Shown here piece after piece: positions 8,821 to 18,818 of a stretch of 64,000 bases of DNA (positions are counted from its first letter, which is position 1; the number at the start of each line of letters is the position of its first letter). The stretch is taken from contig NZ_JAHUWK010000002.1 in NCBI RefSeq assembly GCF_019219065.1, forward strand, positions 248,001 through 312,000, read 5' to 3'. The stretch comes from Duganella sp. sic0402. GTDB taxonomy: Bacteria; Pseudomonadota; Gammaproteobacteria; Burkholderiales; Burkholderiaceae_D. A program made the position numbers and the translations under genes. The notes under the pieces were generated by a model that was given only the letters and a program-made list of their open reading frames with translations, did not search any database and was not told where the DNA came from.

Positions 8821-9849
8821 ATGGGGACGAACATCACGATCAGGGACATCGCCCGTGTCGCAGGCGTATCGGCGGGGACGATTTCCCGCGCCTTGAAAAA
8901 TGAACCCGGCCTGACCGAAGCAACCCGCCAGATGGTGCTGGAGACTGCGCGCGGTCTGGGCTACGATTTTTGCAAGCTGCGCCCGAAGCGCCTGCGCCGC
9001 CTGACCTTCCTGCTGCACCGCCAGCACAACACGGCGGCCAGCAGCCCGTTCTATTCGCCGGTGCTGCACGGCGCCGAAGAAGCCTGCCGCAAACAGGGCA
9101 TCGTGCTGTCGTTCATGGCGGTGGGGCCAGCCGATGGCCTGATCGACCAGATCCGCATGCACGCGCCGGACGGCATCGTCTGCGCCGGTTTCTTTGAGCC
9201 GGAAACGCTGAGCGCCCTGCGCTCGACCGGCAAGCAGCTGGTGCTGATCGATATGCAGCTGCGCGGTTACAGCTCGGTCAATCCGGACAATATGATGGGC
9301 GGCTACCTGGCGACCAAGCACCTGATCGATACCGGCCGCACCCGCGTCGGTTTCATTTCCGGCCCGCTGTCGCACTACTCGATCCGCGAACGCGAGCGCG
9401 GCTACCGCCAGGCGCTGTTCGAGGAAGGCATCCTCGCCAACCCGAAGCTGGAAGCCTATCTGCCGGACGGCGTGGATCTGGAAACCGGCGCCTGGGAGGC
9501 GATGGAACAGCTGCTGTCGCTGCCGCATCCGCCGGATGCGGTGTTCTGCTACAACGACAGCGCGGCGCTGGTCGCCATGCGCTGCTGTTTAGCGAAGGGA
9601 CTGAAAGTCCCGCACGATATTGCCATCGTCGGCTTCGACGATATCTCGACCGCAGTGCTGGGCCACCGCCCGCTGACCACGCTGCGCATCGACAAAAAAG
9701 CACTCGGCGCGTTGGGCGTGGAAATGCTGCTCAACGGCCAGCAAGAAGAACCGGTGGAGAAGATCTCACCGGTTGAGTTAATCATACGCGCCAGCACCGT
9801 CATGGACGGCTGGCGACCGAAGAACCTAGTCAATTTCAAACGGACCTGA
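8821..9849 (+). CDS. LacI family transcriptional regulator
   Basis: The protein has 342 residues. The N-terminal LacI-type helix-turn-helix reads TIRDIARVAGVSAGTISRAL (residues 6-25), with the hinge near residues 45-60. The rest is a periplasmic-binding-protein-like sensor domain (VLHGAEEACRKQGI, PDAVFCYNDSAAL, IAIVGFDDIS). GAGGAGA precedes the start. It is divergent from the mannan operon and heads the operon with the isomerase and sugar kinase, so control of mannan or mannose use is expected. Whether it binds the TTTAGT...CTAAA elements is not shown; those odd-length sites lack the central CG common in LacI operators. Confidence 0.9.
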   Translation: MGTNITIRDIARVAGVSAGTISRALKNEPGLTEATRQMVLETARGLGYDFCKLRPKRLRRLTFLLHRQHNTAASSPFYSPVLHGAEEACRKQGIVLSFMAVGPADGLIDQIRMHAPDGIVCAGFFEPETLSALRSTGKQLVLIDMQLRGYSSVNPDNMMGGYLATKHLIDTGRTRVGFISGPLSHYSIRERERGYRQALFEEGILANPKLEAYLPDGVDLETGAWEAMEQLLSLPHPPDAVFCYNDSAALVAMRCCLAKGLKVPHDIAIVGFDDISTAVLGHRPLTTLRIDKKALGALGVEMLLNGQQEEPVEKISPVELIIRASTVMDGWRPKNLVNFKRT

Positions 9850-9851
9850 TA

Positions 9852-11063
9852 ATGGCCCCTGATTTCCGATCCCGCACCACCCTGCTGAACCACATCCGCC
9901 ACACCAAGCAATTCTACGACGCGCGCTGCGTTGATCCCAGCGGCGGCCTGTATCACTTCTACAAGGATGATGGCGCGATCTACGATGCGCACACGCGTCA
10001 CCTGGTGAGCAGCACGCGTTTCGTCTTCAACTATGCGATGGCGTGGCGGCAGTTCGGCGATGTGGCGGATCGCCAGCGCCTGCGCCACGCGCTGTCCTTC
10101 CTGCGCGATGCGCACCGCGATCCCGCCACCGGCGGCTACGCGTGGCAACTGGATTGGAATAACGGCCAGCGCCAGGTCACCGACGGCACCAACCATTGCT
10201 ATGGCCTGGCCTTCGTGCTGCTGGCCTACAGCCACGCGCTGATGGCCGGCGAAACGCAAGCCGCGCCGTGGATCACCGAAACGTTTGAACTGATGGAGCA
10301 GCGTTTCTGGGAACCGCAGCACGGCCTGTACGCCGACGAGGCAAGCGCCGACTGGTCGCACCTGGACGGCTATCGCGGCCAGAACGCCAATATGCACACC
10401 TGCGAAGCGCTGATCGCCGCCTTTGAAGCCACCGGCGAACGCGCTTACCTGCTGCGCGCGGAACAGCTGGCACACAACATCACCGTGCGGCAGGCAGCGC
10501 TGGCCGACAATATGGTGTGGGAGCACTACCACGCCGACTGGTCGGTGGACAGCGAATACAACCGCCACGACAAGACCAATATCTTCCGTCCATGGGGCTA
10601 CCAGCCGGGCCACCTGACCGAGTGGGCCAAGCTGCTGCTGCTGCTGGAACGCCATGCGCCGCACCTGTCGCAGAATCCGAACTGGCTGCTGCCGCGCGCG
10701 GCGGAGCTGTTTGACGCGGCCCTGGCCAAGGCCTGGGACCATGAACACGGCGGCATCTACTACGGCTTCGCGCCGGACGGCAGCATCTGCGACGACATCA
10801 AGTATTTCTGGGTGCAGGCGGAGAGCCTGGCCACCGCTGCCCTGCTGGCGGCGCGTACCGGCGAACAACGCTACTGGACCTGGTATGACAAAATCTGGGG
10901 CTACAGCTGGGAACATTTCGTCGACCATCAGCATGGCGCGTGGTATCGCATACTGTCGCCCGACAACAGCAAGCTGACCGACGAGAAAAGCCCGGCCGGC
11001 AAGGTGGATTACCACACCATGGGCGCCTGCTATGAAGTGCTCAACGTATTGAAGAAGGATTGA
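9852..11063 (+). CDS. AGE family sugar isomerase, probable D-mannose isomerase
   Basis: This 403-residue (alpha/alpha)6-barrel protein belongs to the N-acylglucosamine 2-epimerase superfamily. Family motifs visible include TRFVFNYAMAWRQFG, TNHCYGLAFVLLAY, the active-site His in NANMHTCEAL, GHLTEWAKLLLLL and the late His in DYHTMGACYE. Mannose isomerases of this group (YihS/ManI type) convert mannose to fructose, while close relatives epimerise cellobiose or GlcNAc. It begins 2 bases after the lacI stop, and a fructokinase-like gene follows, which favours mannose isomerase. Confidence 0.82.
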   Translation: MAPDFRSRTTLLNHIRHTKQFYDARCVDPSGGLYHFYKDDGAIYDAHTRHLVSSTRFVFNYAMAWRQFGDVADRQRLRHALSFLRDAHRDPATGGYAWQLDWNNGQRQVTDGTNHCYGLAFVLLAYSHALMAGETQAAPWITETFELMEQRFWEPQHGLYADEASADWSHLDGYRGQNANMHTCEALIAAFEATGERAYLLRAEQLAHNITVRQAALADNMVWEHYHADWSVDSEYNRHDKTNIFRPWGYQPGHLTEWAKLLLLLERHAPHLSQNPNWLLPRAAELFDAALAKAWDHEHGGIYYGFAPDGSICDDIKYFWVQAESLATAALLAARTGEQRYWTWYDKIWGYSWEHFVDHQHGAWYRILSPDNSKLTDEKSPAGKVDYHTMGACYEVLNVLKKD

Positions 11064-11064
11064 G

Positions 11065-11970
11065 ATGTTTCCTACATTTGTGGCGGCGGGCGAGGCGCTG
11101 ACCGACATGGTGGTACAGGACGGCGCGCAGCAGCACTGGCGCAGCCTCACCGGCGGCTCGACCTGGAATGTGGCGCGCGCGATGGCCAGGCTGGATGTGA
11201 CAACCGCCTTCGCGGGCGCGATCAGCCAGGACGTGTTCGGCGACGCCTTGTGGCAGGCCAGCGAGCAAGCCAAGCTGGACTTGCGCTTCCTGCAGCGCTA
11301 TCAGAAATCGCCGCTGCTGGCCATCGTGCACCGCACTGACCCGCCGGCCTATTTCTTTGTCGGCGATGACGCCGCCGACCTGCACTTCGATGCAGCCCAA
11401 CTGCCGCAAGGCTGGCGCGCGCACTGCCAGTGGGCGCACTTCGGCGGCATCAGCCTGGCGCGCGAGCCGCTGGCCGGCAAGCTGGTAGCGCTGGCCGAAC
11501 AGCTCAAACAGGATGGTGTGCGCATCAGCTACGACCCCAACTACCGGCTACTGATGGACGAGCGCTACGACGCCACGCTGCGCCGCATGACGGGGCTGGC
11601 CGATGTGGTCAAGGTGTCGGAGGAAGACCTGGCTGGCCTGTTCCGCACCGGCGATATCGCCGCCGCGTTCGACACGCTGCGCAGCTGGAATCCCGCCGCC
11701 ACCTACCTCTACACCAAGGGTGGCGACGGCGCCTCGCTGCACATTGGCGACAATAGCTGGTCGCTGCCGGCGCCGCGCATCGAGGTGATCGATACGGTGG
11801 GTGCGGGCGATGCCAGCATCGCCGCGCTGGCCTGGAGCATGATGCATCGCGCTGAGGCGACGCCCTTGCAGCACTTGCAGTTCTCGGTCGCCGCCGGCGC
11901 GGCCGCCTGCCTGGGCGCGGGCGCATCGCCGCCATCGCTGCGCGACATCGAGAACATTACGAATATGTAA
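11065..11970 (+). CDS. PfkB family carbohydrate kinase, probable fructokinase
   Basis: The protein has 301 residues with the ribokinase fold. It shows an N-terminal GG box (LTGGSTWNVARAMARL), the substrate region SYDPNYR and the C-terminal DTVGAGDAS with the catalytic base Asp (codon near 11806). GAAGGA sits 6 bases upstream of the ATG, one base after the AGE gene. Placed after a mannose isomerase, phosphorylation of fructose to fructose-6-phosphate is the simplest role; other sugars cannot be excluded from sequence alone. Confidence 0.83.
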   Translation: MFPTFVAAGEALTDMVVQDGAQQHWRSLTGGSTWNVARAMARLDVTTAFAGAISQDVFGDALWQASEQAKLDLRFLQRYQKSPLLAIVHRTDPPAYFFVGDDAADLHFDAAQLPQGWRAHCQWAHFGGISLAREPLAGKLVALAEQLKQDGVRISYDPNYRLLMDERYDATLRRMTGLADVVKVSEEDLAGLFRTGDIAAAFDTLRSWNPAATYLYTKGGDGASLHIGDNSWSLPAPRIEVIDTVGAGDASIAALAWSMMHRAEATPLQHLQFSVAAGAAACLGAGASPPSLRDIENITNM

Positions 11971-11976
11971 TCTGTT

Positions 11977-12010
11977 TCGTCACAGAGTTGTCACATGCGG
12001 CCAATACGAT
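11977..12010 (+). promoter_or_regulatory. Pho-box-like direct repeat with -10 element
   Basis: Two 7-bp repeats, TCGTCAC (11977-11983) and TTGTCAC (11988-11994), are separated by 4 bp, giving the 11-bp period of PhoB half-sites (consensus CTGTCAY). A -10-like TACGAT starts at 12005, 10 bp after the second repeat, as in PhoB-activated promoters that lack a -35. It lies upstream of the receptor-phytase pair. Confidence 0.5.
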
Positions 12011-12045
12011 GGCGGGCTTCTTAGTCCAACTTCGTCAGGCCCTTC

Positions 12046-14133
12046 ATGTCCGCTCCCTTCGCCCCATCCCGTCTGCAACTGGCGCTTGCCGCCGCCGGTC
12101 TGTGCGCCTTCCATTTCTCCGCCCTGGCGGAGGATGTGGGCGGCGCGCTGTCCACGGTGGAAGTCAAGGCCACCGCCGAAAAGAAAAAACTCGGCGACAA
12201 CGTCAGCAGCGGCGCGCTGGGGCGCAAGTCGGAACTCGATACGCCCTTCTCCACCAAGGCGGTTTCCAGCGATGAGATCGAAGACCGCCTGGCCACCAGC
12301 ATTTCCGAAGTGCTGAAGTACGACGCTTCGGTGACGGCCATCTCGCCACCGATCTCCACCCACCCGGCCACCATCCAGATGCGCGGCCTGCGCCTGGACG
12401 ACCTGAACGGCTACAAGGTCAACGGCCTGGCCAATATCAACCGCGGCACCGAAATGCCGCTGGAGATGTTTGAAAGCGTGGAAGCGCTGAAAGGCCTCAC
12501 CGGCTATATGTACGGCTTCGGTTCGCCGGGCGGCATCGTCAACTACGTCAGCAAGCGCCCGACCACCGACAAGAGCTTCAGCGCGGCGCTGGGCTATCAG
12601 GAAGGCGGCGCGATCAAGGAACACGTCGATATCGGCGGCCGTCTTGGCGAAGAAGGCGATTTTGGCTATCGCCTGAATCTGCTGCATGAAGACGGCGACG
12701 TCAAACAGGAAAGCGGCTCGATCAACCGCAACGCCGCCGGCCTGAATCTGGAGTGGCGCATCACCAAGGACCTGGCACTGACCTACGACGCAATCTACCA
12801 GCGCCGCGCCACGGTGGGCGGCACCGACATCATCATTGCGCCGGCCTACAAAGTGCCATCGCCGCTGGATGGCGAAACCAGGCTGAATAGCATCGGCGCC
12901 GGCAGCGATGTGGAATACAACCTGGCCACCACCGGTATCGAGTACCGCCTGGCGCCGGAATGGATGGTGAACGCCTCGTACCGTACCTCCGACTCCACCC
13001 GCGTGTACAAGAAGGACCAATACTACATCGCCAGCAACGCCGGCGATTACAAGGACCGCGTCACCTCCGAGCTGCATGGCTATCAGTTCGATCAGCTACA
13101 GGCTACGCTCAGCGGCAAGCTGGGCGCGCATGAACTGGTGCTGGGCCTGATGTCGCAGAATCTGAAATCCACCTCGTCGGTGGTCACGCCGAAGACTTAC
13201 CTCGGCATCGGCAATCTGTACGCGCCGAACATCATCAACGTCTGGGGCATCAATTACAGCGGCGGCACCTACCAGGACGAAACCACCCGCCAGGAAGCCG
13301 TCTTCGCCAGCGACACGGTCACGCTGAACGACAACTGGTCGGTGCTGGCCGGCGTGCGCCACACGCAGTTCATCGACAAAGCCTATTCCACCAAGGGTGT
13401 GCTGACCGCCAGCTATCCGGCCGACAAGACCACGCCAACCGTGGCGCTGATGTTCAAGCCGGCCGCCGACACCACGCTGTACGCCAGCTATGTCGAAGCG
13501 CTGGAGCAAGCCGCCAACGCTCCAACTTCCACCGCCAACGCCAACCAGACCTTTGCACCAATCAAGAGCAAGCAGACCGAAGTCGGTGTGAAAACGGAGC
13601 GCAGCTGGTGGAACGCCACCGCCTCGCTATTCCGCATCGAGCGTGGCGCGCAGTACACCAACGCCGCCAATGTCTACGTGATGGATGGCGAAACCCGTTA
13701 TCAGGGCATGGAATTCAACACCGTGGTGCAGGCTGCAAAAAACCTGTCGATCGAAGGCGGCATCATGCTGCTGGACGCCAAGCTGGAAGACGCCGCACCA
13801 GGCTATAGCGGCAAGCACGCGGTCGGCGCACCGCGCCGCCAGGCTTCGGTGCAAGCCACCTGGCGCGAAGTGCTGCCAGGCCTGGCGCTGCATGTAGGCA
13901 GCCAGTATCTCGGCGACCTGCCGATGGACGCGGCCAACGTCAACACGCTGCCAGCCTACACGCTGTTTGACGCCGGCTTCAATTATCGCCACCGCTACTT
14001 CGGCAAGATGATCAGCGTGCGCGCCAATATTTCGAATCTGTCCAACCGCAAGTACTGGACCTATTATCAGGAGAACTACCTGAACCTGGGCGCACCGCGC
14101 ACCGCCAGCGTCAATGTTCGCGTAGACTTCTGA
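12046..14133 (+). CDS. TonB-dependent receptor of the siderophore-receptor type
   Basis: The protein has 695 residues with a signal peptide ending FSALA. The plug domain spans about residues 55-170 (SISEVLKYDASV, TIQMRGLRLDD, MYGFGSPGGIVNYVSKRP), followed by an outer-membrane barrel that ends in an aromatic residue (VNVRVDF). Its plug resembles ferric-siderophore receptors. However, it is 2 bp from a phytase-like gene and sits behind a Pho-box-like promoter, so import of an organic phosphate such as phytate or its metal complex is an alternative (inference). No clear ribosome-binding site precedes this ATG, so the exact start is less certain. Confidence 0.87.
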   Translation: MSAPFAPSRLQLALAAAGLCAFHFSALAEDVGGALSTVEVKATAEKKKLGDNVSSGALGRKSELDTPFSTKAVSSDEIEDRLATSISEVLKYDASVTAISPPISTHPATIQMRGLRLDDLNGYKVNGLANINRGTEMPLEMFESVEALKGLTGYMYGFGSPGGIVNYVSKRPTTDKSFSAALGYQEGGAIKEHVDIGGRLGEEGDFGYRLNLLHEDGDVKQESGSINRNAAGLNLEWRITKDLALTYDAIYQRRATVGGTDIIIAPAYKVPSPLDGETRLNSIGAGSDVEYNLATTGIEYRLAPEWMVNASYRTSDSTRVYKKDQYYIASNAGDYKDRVTSELHGYQFDQLQATLSGKLGAHELVLGLMSQNLKSTSSVVTPKTYLGIGNLYAPNIINVWGINYSGGTYQDETTRQEAVFASDTVTLNDNWSVLAGVRHTQFIDKAYSTKGVLTASYPADKTTPTVALMFKPAADTTLYASYVEALEQAANAPTSTANANQTFAPIKSKQTEVGVKTERSWWNATASLFRIERGAQYTNAANVYVMDGETRYQGMEFNTVVQAAKNLSIEGGIMLLDAKLEDAAPGYSGKHAVGAPRRQASVQATWREVLPGLALHVGSQYLGDLPMDAANVNTLPAYTLFDAGFNYRHRYFGKMISVRANISNLSNRKYWTYYQENYLNLGAPRTASVNVRVDF

Positions 14134-14135
14134 GC

Positions 14136-15602
14136 ATGAAACCATTCCCGCTTGCGGCCGGCGCCGCGCTGTCCCTGCTGCTGTCGCCCGCGCATGGCGA
14201 ACCGTTTTATCAAACCAAGACGCCCTACGCACCGCAACAGGACAGCGCCAGCTATGAGGCGCCGCCGCAAGGCTACCATGCAGTCTACACACAGATGCTG
14301 GCGCGCCACGGATCGCGTGGCCTGAGCAGCTTCAAGACGGAGCTGGCCTTGTACAATATGTGGCTGACGGCCAGGCAGCAGGACGCGCTGTCGCCGTTGG
14401 CCGAACAACTCGGGCCGGACCTGGAAGAGATGATGAAGGCCAACGCGCTGCTGGGCTATGGCGTGGATGGCATCACCAAGCCGGGATACGGCAACGAAAC
14501 CATGCAGGGCATTGAGGAACACAGCGGCCTGGCGCAGCGGCTGTACGCGCGCCTGCCGGAACTGTTCCGCGCGGCGCCCGGCGCACCGGCGCGCCGCATC
14601 GCTGTGGTCAGCTCGGGCAAGGACCGCGCGGCCGACAGCGGCTATTTCTTCAGCCACGCGCTGGTGCTGCGCCAGCCTGATCTGGCGGCGCTGATCGACA
14701 CCAGCATCGACCGCAGCACACTGTACTTCCACAAGCTGAACGCGCATCAGGACGGGCAAGTGCCGGAAGCCAGCCTGGCCTACCAGCGCTGGGCCGCCAG
14801 CGACGCCTTGAAGGCGCGCGTAAGCGCCGTCCACCAGCGTCCGCAGCTGCAAGCAGCCGCACTGATGTCGTTGACAGCACTGTTCAAGTCCTCCTTCCTG
14901 GCCGACTTGGGCGAAGGCCGCATCAGCTTCGCCAGCAGCGGCACGCGCACCTATACCAGCGCCGACGGCAAATTCACCACCACCCTCAGCGGCGATGGCG
15001 AAACCAGAATCAGCACCGCCGCCGATGCGGCGCTCGCGCTCTACGACCTGTACGCCGCGGCCGCCGACATGCGCCACGAACTGAAGGCCGACTTCAGCCA
15101 GTACCTGCGTCCAAACGACCTGCGCGCATTCGCCGAAACCGAGGACGCTATCGCATTCTACGAAAAAGGTCCCGGCAGCATCGACAACAGCGATGTCAGC
15201 TGGCGCATGGCCGCGCCGCTGCTGGCCGACTTTTTCAGCGAAGCGGACGCCATCGACCACGGCAACCGCAGCCGCGTCGCCAAGCTGCGCTTCGCCCATG
15301 CCGAGATCGTGATCCCCATGGCCAGTGCCCTGGGCCTGCCCGGCATGTCCGAACAGTTGCCGCACGCAGCGACCTATAGTTACCAACATAGCAGCTGGCG
15401 CGGTGCGCAGGTGGCGCCGATGGCAGCCAATATCCAATGGGACCTGTACCAGAATGCGTCCGGCCACACGCTGGTGCGCATACTGTACAACGAGCGCGAA
15501 ACCGACTTCAAGCCGGCCTGCAATGCCGCCCGGATTACCCCATCCAGCCATTTTTACGACTACAAGCAGTTGAAATATTGTTACAACCAGCATAAAAATT
15601 AG
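14136..15602 (+). CDS. Histidine acid phosphatase, MINPP-like phytase
   Basis: This protein has 488 residues with a signal peptide ending SPAHG. The phosphohistidine motif ARHGSRG (His58 nucleophile) and a C-terminal HAE proton-donor motif (388-390, in FAHAEIVIP) define a clade-2 histidine phosphatase of the multiple inositol polyphosphate phosphatase type. HD-type phytases and AppA carry HD instead. The enzyme would hydrolyse phytate and lower inositol phosphates in the periplasm. It starts 2 bp after the TonB receptor stop, so the two form one transcription unit. Confidence 0.85.
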   Translation: MKPFPLAAGAALSLLLSPAHGEPFYQTKTPYAPQQDSASYEAPPQGYHAVYTQMLARHGSRGLSSFKTELALYNMWLTARQQDALSPLAEQLGPDLEEMMKANALLGYGVDGITKPGYGNETMQGIEEHSGLAQRLYARLPELFRAAPGAPARRIAVVSSGKDRAADSGYFFSHALVLRQPDLAALIDTSIDRSTLYFHKLNAHQDGQVPEASLAYQRWAASDALKARVSAVHQRPQLQAAALMSLTALFKSSFLADLGEGRISFASSGTRTYTSADGKFTTTLSGDGETRISTAADAALALYDLYAAAADMRHELKADFSQYLRPNDLRAFAETEDAIAFYEKGPGSIDNSDVSWRMAAPLLADFFSEADAIDHGNRSRVAKLRFAHAEIVIPMASALGLPGMSEQLPHAATYSYQHSSWRGAQVAPMAANIQWDLYQNASGHTLVRILYNERETDFKPACNAARITPSSHFYDYKQLKYCYNQHKN

Positions 15603-15728
15603 CAATTCACTCATACCAACAGGCGTTTCTGGCGCGTTAGCAACAATTAATACAAATCAGTACTCACGATAGGGTTAATGCGGGTGATAAACTTGGGAGG
15701 TCACTAGACAAACAAGAGAGGTATTCCC

Positions 15729-18700
15729 ATGAACCAGATGTCGAGACGCCAGTTCCTTCGGGTAACCGGCGCGACCATCGCGGGTTCGAGCATTGCGCTC
15801 CTCGGCTTTGCACCGGCTACGGCTTTGGCCGAAGTCCGGCAGTACAAGCTGGCGCGCAGCACCGAAACCCGCAACACTTGCCCATACTGCTCCGTCGGTT
15901 GCGGCATTCTGATGTACGGCCTGGGTGATGGCGCCAAAAACGCCAAGTCCAGCATCATCCACATTGAAGGCGACGCCGACCACCCGGTCAACCGCGGCAC
16001 GCTGTGCCCGAAAGGCGCTTCGCTGATCGACTTCATCCACTCGCCTAACCGCTTGCTGGCGCCGCAATACCGCGCCCCAGGTGCAACGGACTGGAGCCCG
16101 ATCTCCTGGGATGACGCGCTGAACCGCATCGCCAAGCTGATGAAAGAGGACCGTGACGCCAATTTCGTCGAAAAAACCGAAGACGGCAAAACCGTCAACC
16201 GATGGACCACCACTGGCATGCTATGTGCATCCGCAGCCAGCAACGAAGTCGGCTACTTAACCCATAAAACGATGCGTGCCACTGGCATGCTCCCATTCGA
16301 CAACCAAGCACGTGTTTGACACGGTCCAACGGTGGCAGGTCTTGCCTCGACATTTGGACGTGGTGCGATGACGAATCACTGGGTAGACATCAAGAACGCT
16401 GATGTTATCCTGGTCATGGGCGGCAACGCAGCAGAAGCACACCCTTGCGGGTTTAAATGGGTCACGGAAGCGAAAGCGCATCGCGGCGCGAAGCTGATCG
16501 TGGTCGATCCACGCTTTACCCGAACGGCCTCGGTGGCGGACCATTACGTCCCTACCCGTACCGGCGCGGATATCGTGTTCCTGGGCGGTATCATCAACTA
16601 CCTGCTCACCAACGACAAAATTCAACACGAGTACGTCCGCAATTACACGGACATGCCTTTCATCGTGCGCGAAGATTTTGCCTTCAACGACGGCCTGTAT
16701 TCCGGCTGGGACGATAGCAAGAACAAGTACACCGACAAGAGCAGCTGGAACTACGAGATGGGCGAAGATGGCTATGCCAAGATCGACCCGACTCTGGAAC
16801 ACCCGCGCTGCGTGTACCAGCTGATGAAGAAGCACTACTCGCGCTACACGCCTGAGATGGTGGAACGCGCCTGCGGCGTGCCGCCGGAGAAATTCCATCT
16901 GGTGGCGGAAGCACTGGCGTCGACCGCTGTACCGGGCCGCGCCGCAACCATCCTGTACGCACTGGGCTGGACCCAGCACTCGACCGGCGCGGAAACCCTG
17001 CGTACCGGGGCCATGATCCAGCTACTGCTGGGGAATATGGGTATCGCCGGCGGCGGCATGAACGCGCTGCGTGGCCACTCCAACATCCAGGGGCTGACCG
17101 ACCTGGGTCTGCTGACCAATATGCTGCCGGGCTATCTGAGCCTGCCTGGCGAGGCCGAGCAGGATTGGGATGCCTATGTGGCCAAGCGCGCGCTGAAACC
17201 GCTGCGTCCGAACCAGCTGAGCTACTACAGCAACTCGAAGAAGTTCCTGGTGTCCTTCATGAAAGCCTGGTGGGGCGATCACGCCACCGAGGAAAACAAC
17301 TACGCCTTCGACTACCTGCCGAAGCTGGATAAACCTTACGACATGATGCAGGCTTTCGAGCTGATGACTCAGGGTAAGATGACCGGCTACATCTGCCAGG
17401 GCTTCAACATCCTGGCTTCCGGCCCGGACAAGCAGAAGATCACCGACGGCCTGTCCAAGCTGAAGTGGCTGGTCATCATGGATCCGCTGCAGACCGAAAC
17501 ATCGGAGTTCTGGAAACCGCACGGCGACTTCCACAAGGTCGATTCGGCCGCGATCCAGACCGAGGTATTCAGCCTGCCGACCTCCTGCTTCGCCGAAGAA
17601 CGTGGCTCGCTGGTGTCGTCCTCGCGCGTGCTGCAATGGCACTGGCAAGGCGCCGAACCGCCGGGCCAGGCGCGCAGCGACCTGGAAATCATGTCGGCGC
17701 TGTTCCTGCGTCTGAAGAAAGCGTATCAGACCGAAGGCGGCAAGTTCCCCGATCCGATCCTGAATCTGACCTGGAACTACGCGCAGCCGCACTCGCCGCA
17801 GCCGGAAGAAATCGCGATGGAATTCAACGGTAAAGCGCTGAAGGAAATCACCGATCCGAAAGATCCGACCAAGGTGATCCTGAAGAAGAACGAGCAGCTG
17901 GCAGGCTTCGCGCAACTCAAGGACGACGGCAGCACCGCTTGCGGTTGCTGGATCTTTGCCGGTTCGTGGACAGCACAAGGCAACCAGATGGGCCGCCGCG
18001 ACAACAGCGACCCGACCGGCATCGGCAATACGCTGAACTGGGCCTGGGCCTGGCCGGCCAACCGCCGCGTGCTGTACAACCGTGCATCGTGCGATGTCAA
18101 GGGCAAGCCTTTCGATCCGACCCGCAAGCTGATTTCGTGGAACGGCACCAACTGGGGCGGCGCCGACGTGCCGGACTTCAAGGCGGATGAACCACCGGAA
18201 AACGGCATGGGTCCCTTCATCATGCTGGCGGAAGGTGTGGCACGCTTCTTCGCGCGTGACGCAATGGCCGAAGGTCCGTTCCCGGAACACTACGAGCCGT
18301 TCGAGTCGCCGATCGGGCACAATCCGATGCATCCGAACAATCCCAAGGCCTTCAACAACCCGGCCGGCCGGATGTTCGCCAACGACCGCAAGAAGTTGGG
18401 CAAGAAGGACGAGTATCCCCATGCGGCGACCAGCTACCGCCTGACGGAACACTTCCACTACTGGACCAAGCACGCGCGCCTGAATTCGATTATTCAGCCG
18501 GAGCAGTTCGTCGAAATCGGCGAAGCGCTGGCCAAAGAAGTTGGTGTGGTGCATGGCGATCGCGTGAAGGTATCGTCCAAGCGCGGCTACATCATTGCGA
18601 AGGCAGTGGTGACCAAGCGTATCAAGCAGTTGACCATCGACGGCAAACCGATGCATCACGTCGGCCTGCCGATCAACTTTGGCTTCAAGGGGCTCACCAA

Positions 18701-18800
18701 ACCGGGCTACTTGGTTAACACGCTGACGCCTACTGTAGGCGATGGCAATTCACAGACACCGGAATCGAAATCGTTCCTGGTGAAAGTGGAAAAAGCTTAA
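15729..18800 (+). CDS. fdoG: Formate dehydrogenase alpha subunit, selenocysteine protein
   Basis: The 1023-residue reading frame includes an in-frame TGA at 16317-16319, read as selenocysteine (Sec197); the flanking QARV-Sec-HGPTVAGLA matches the FdnG/FdoG active site. The N-terminus has a Tat signal (SRRQFLRV). A [4Fe-4S] site follows (NTCPYCSVGCGI ... LCPKG), then the molybdopterin-guanine-dinucleotide domains. It oxidises formate to CO2 on the periplasmic face and passes electrons to fdoH and fdoI. GAGAGG lies 8 bases upstream of the ATG. Automated callers would split the gene into 196- and 822-residue pieces; it is not a pseudogene. Confidence 0.95.
16317..16364 (+). promoter_or_regulatory. 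SECIS element of fdoG
   Basis: The sequence just after the TGA folds into a hairpin. An outer stem pairs GTCCAA (from 16324) with TTGGAC (to about 16359). The upper stem GGCA/TGCC closes a GGTCT loop, the apical loop motif bound by SelB in the E. coli fdhF and fdnG SECIS. It lies inside the coding frame, as bacterial SECIS elements do. Confidence 0.8.
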
Positions 18801-18818
18801 CGCCGAAGGAGATAAAAC

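Noticed and set aside
12046..14133. Fur-regulated iron transport as the role of the first TonB receptor
   Set aside because: No Fur-box-like palindrome was seen upstream, whereas a Pho-type direct repeat and a phytase partner are present; the siderophore label rests only on plug similarity.
15647..15660. FNR-like site TTAAT-N4-ATCAG upstream of fdoG
   Set aside because: Only 8 of 10 conserved positions match, and one such match is expected by chance in AT-rich leaders; not strong enough to list.
15729..16332. Frameshift or nonsense mutation breaking formate dehydrogenase alpha
   Set aside because: The TGA falls exactly at the active-site selenocysteine position, both parts are in one frame, a SECIS-like hairpin follows, and selA, selB and tRNA-Sec are downstream.
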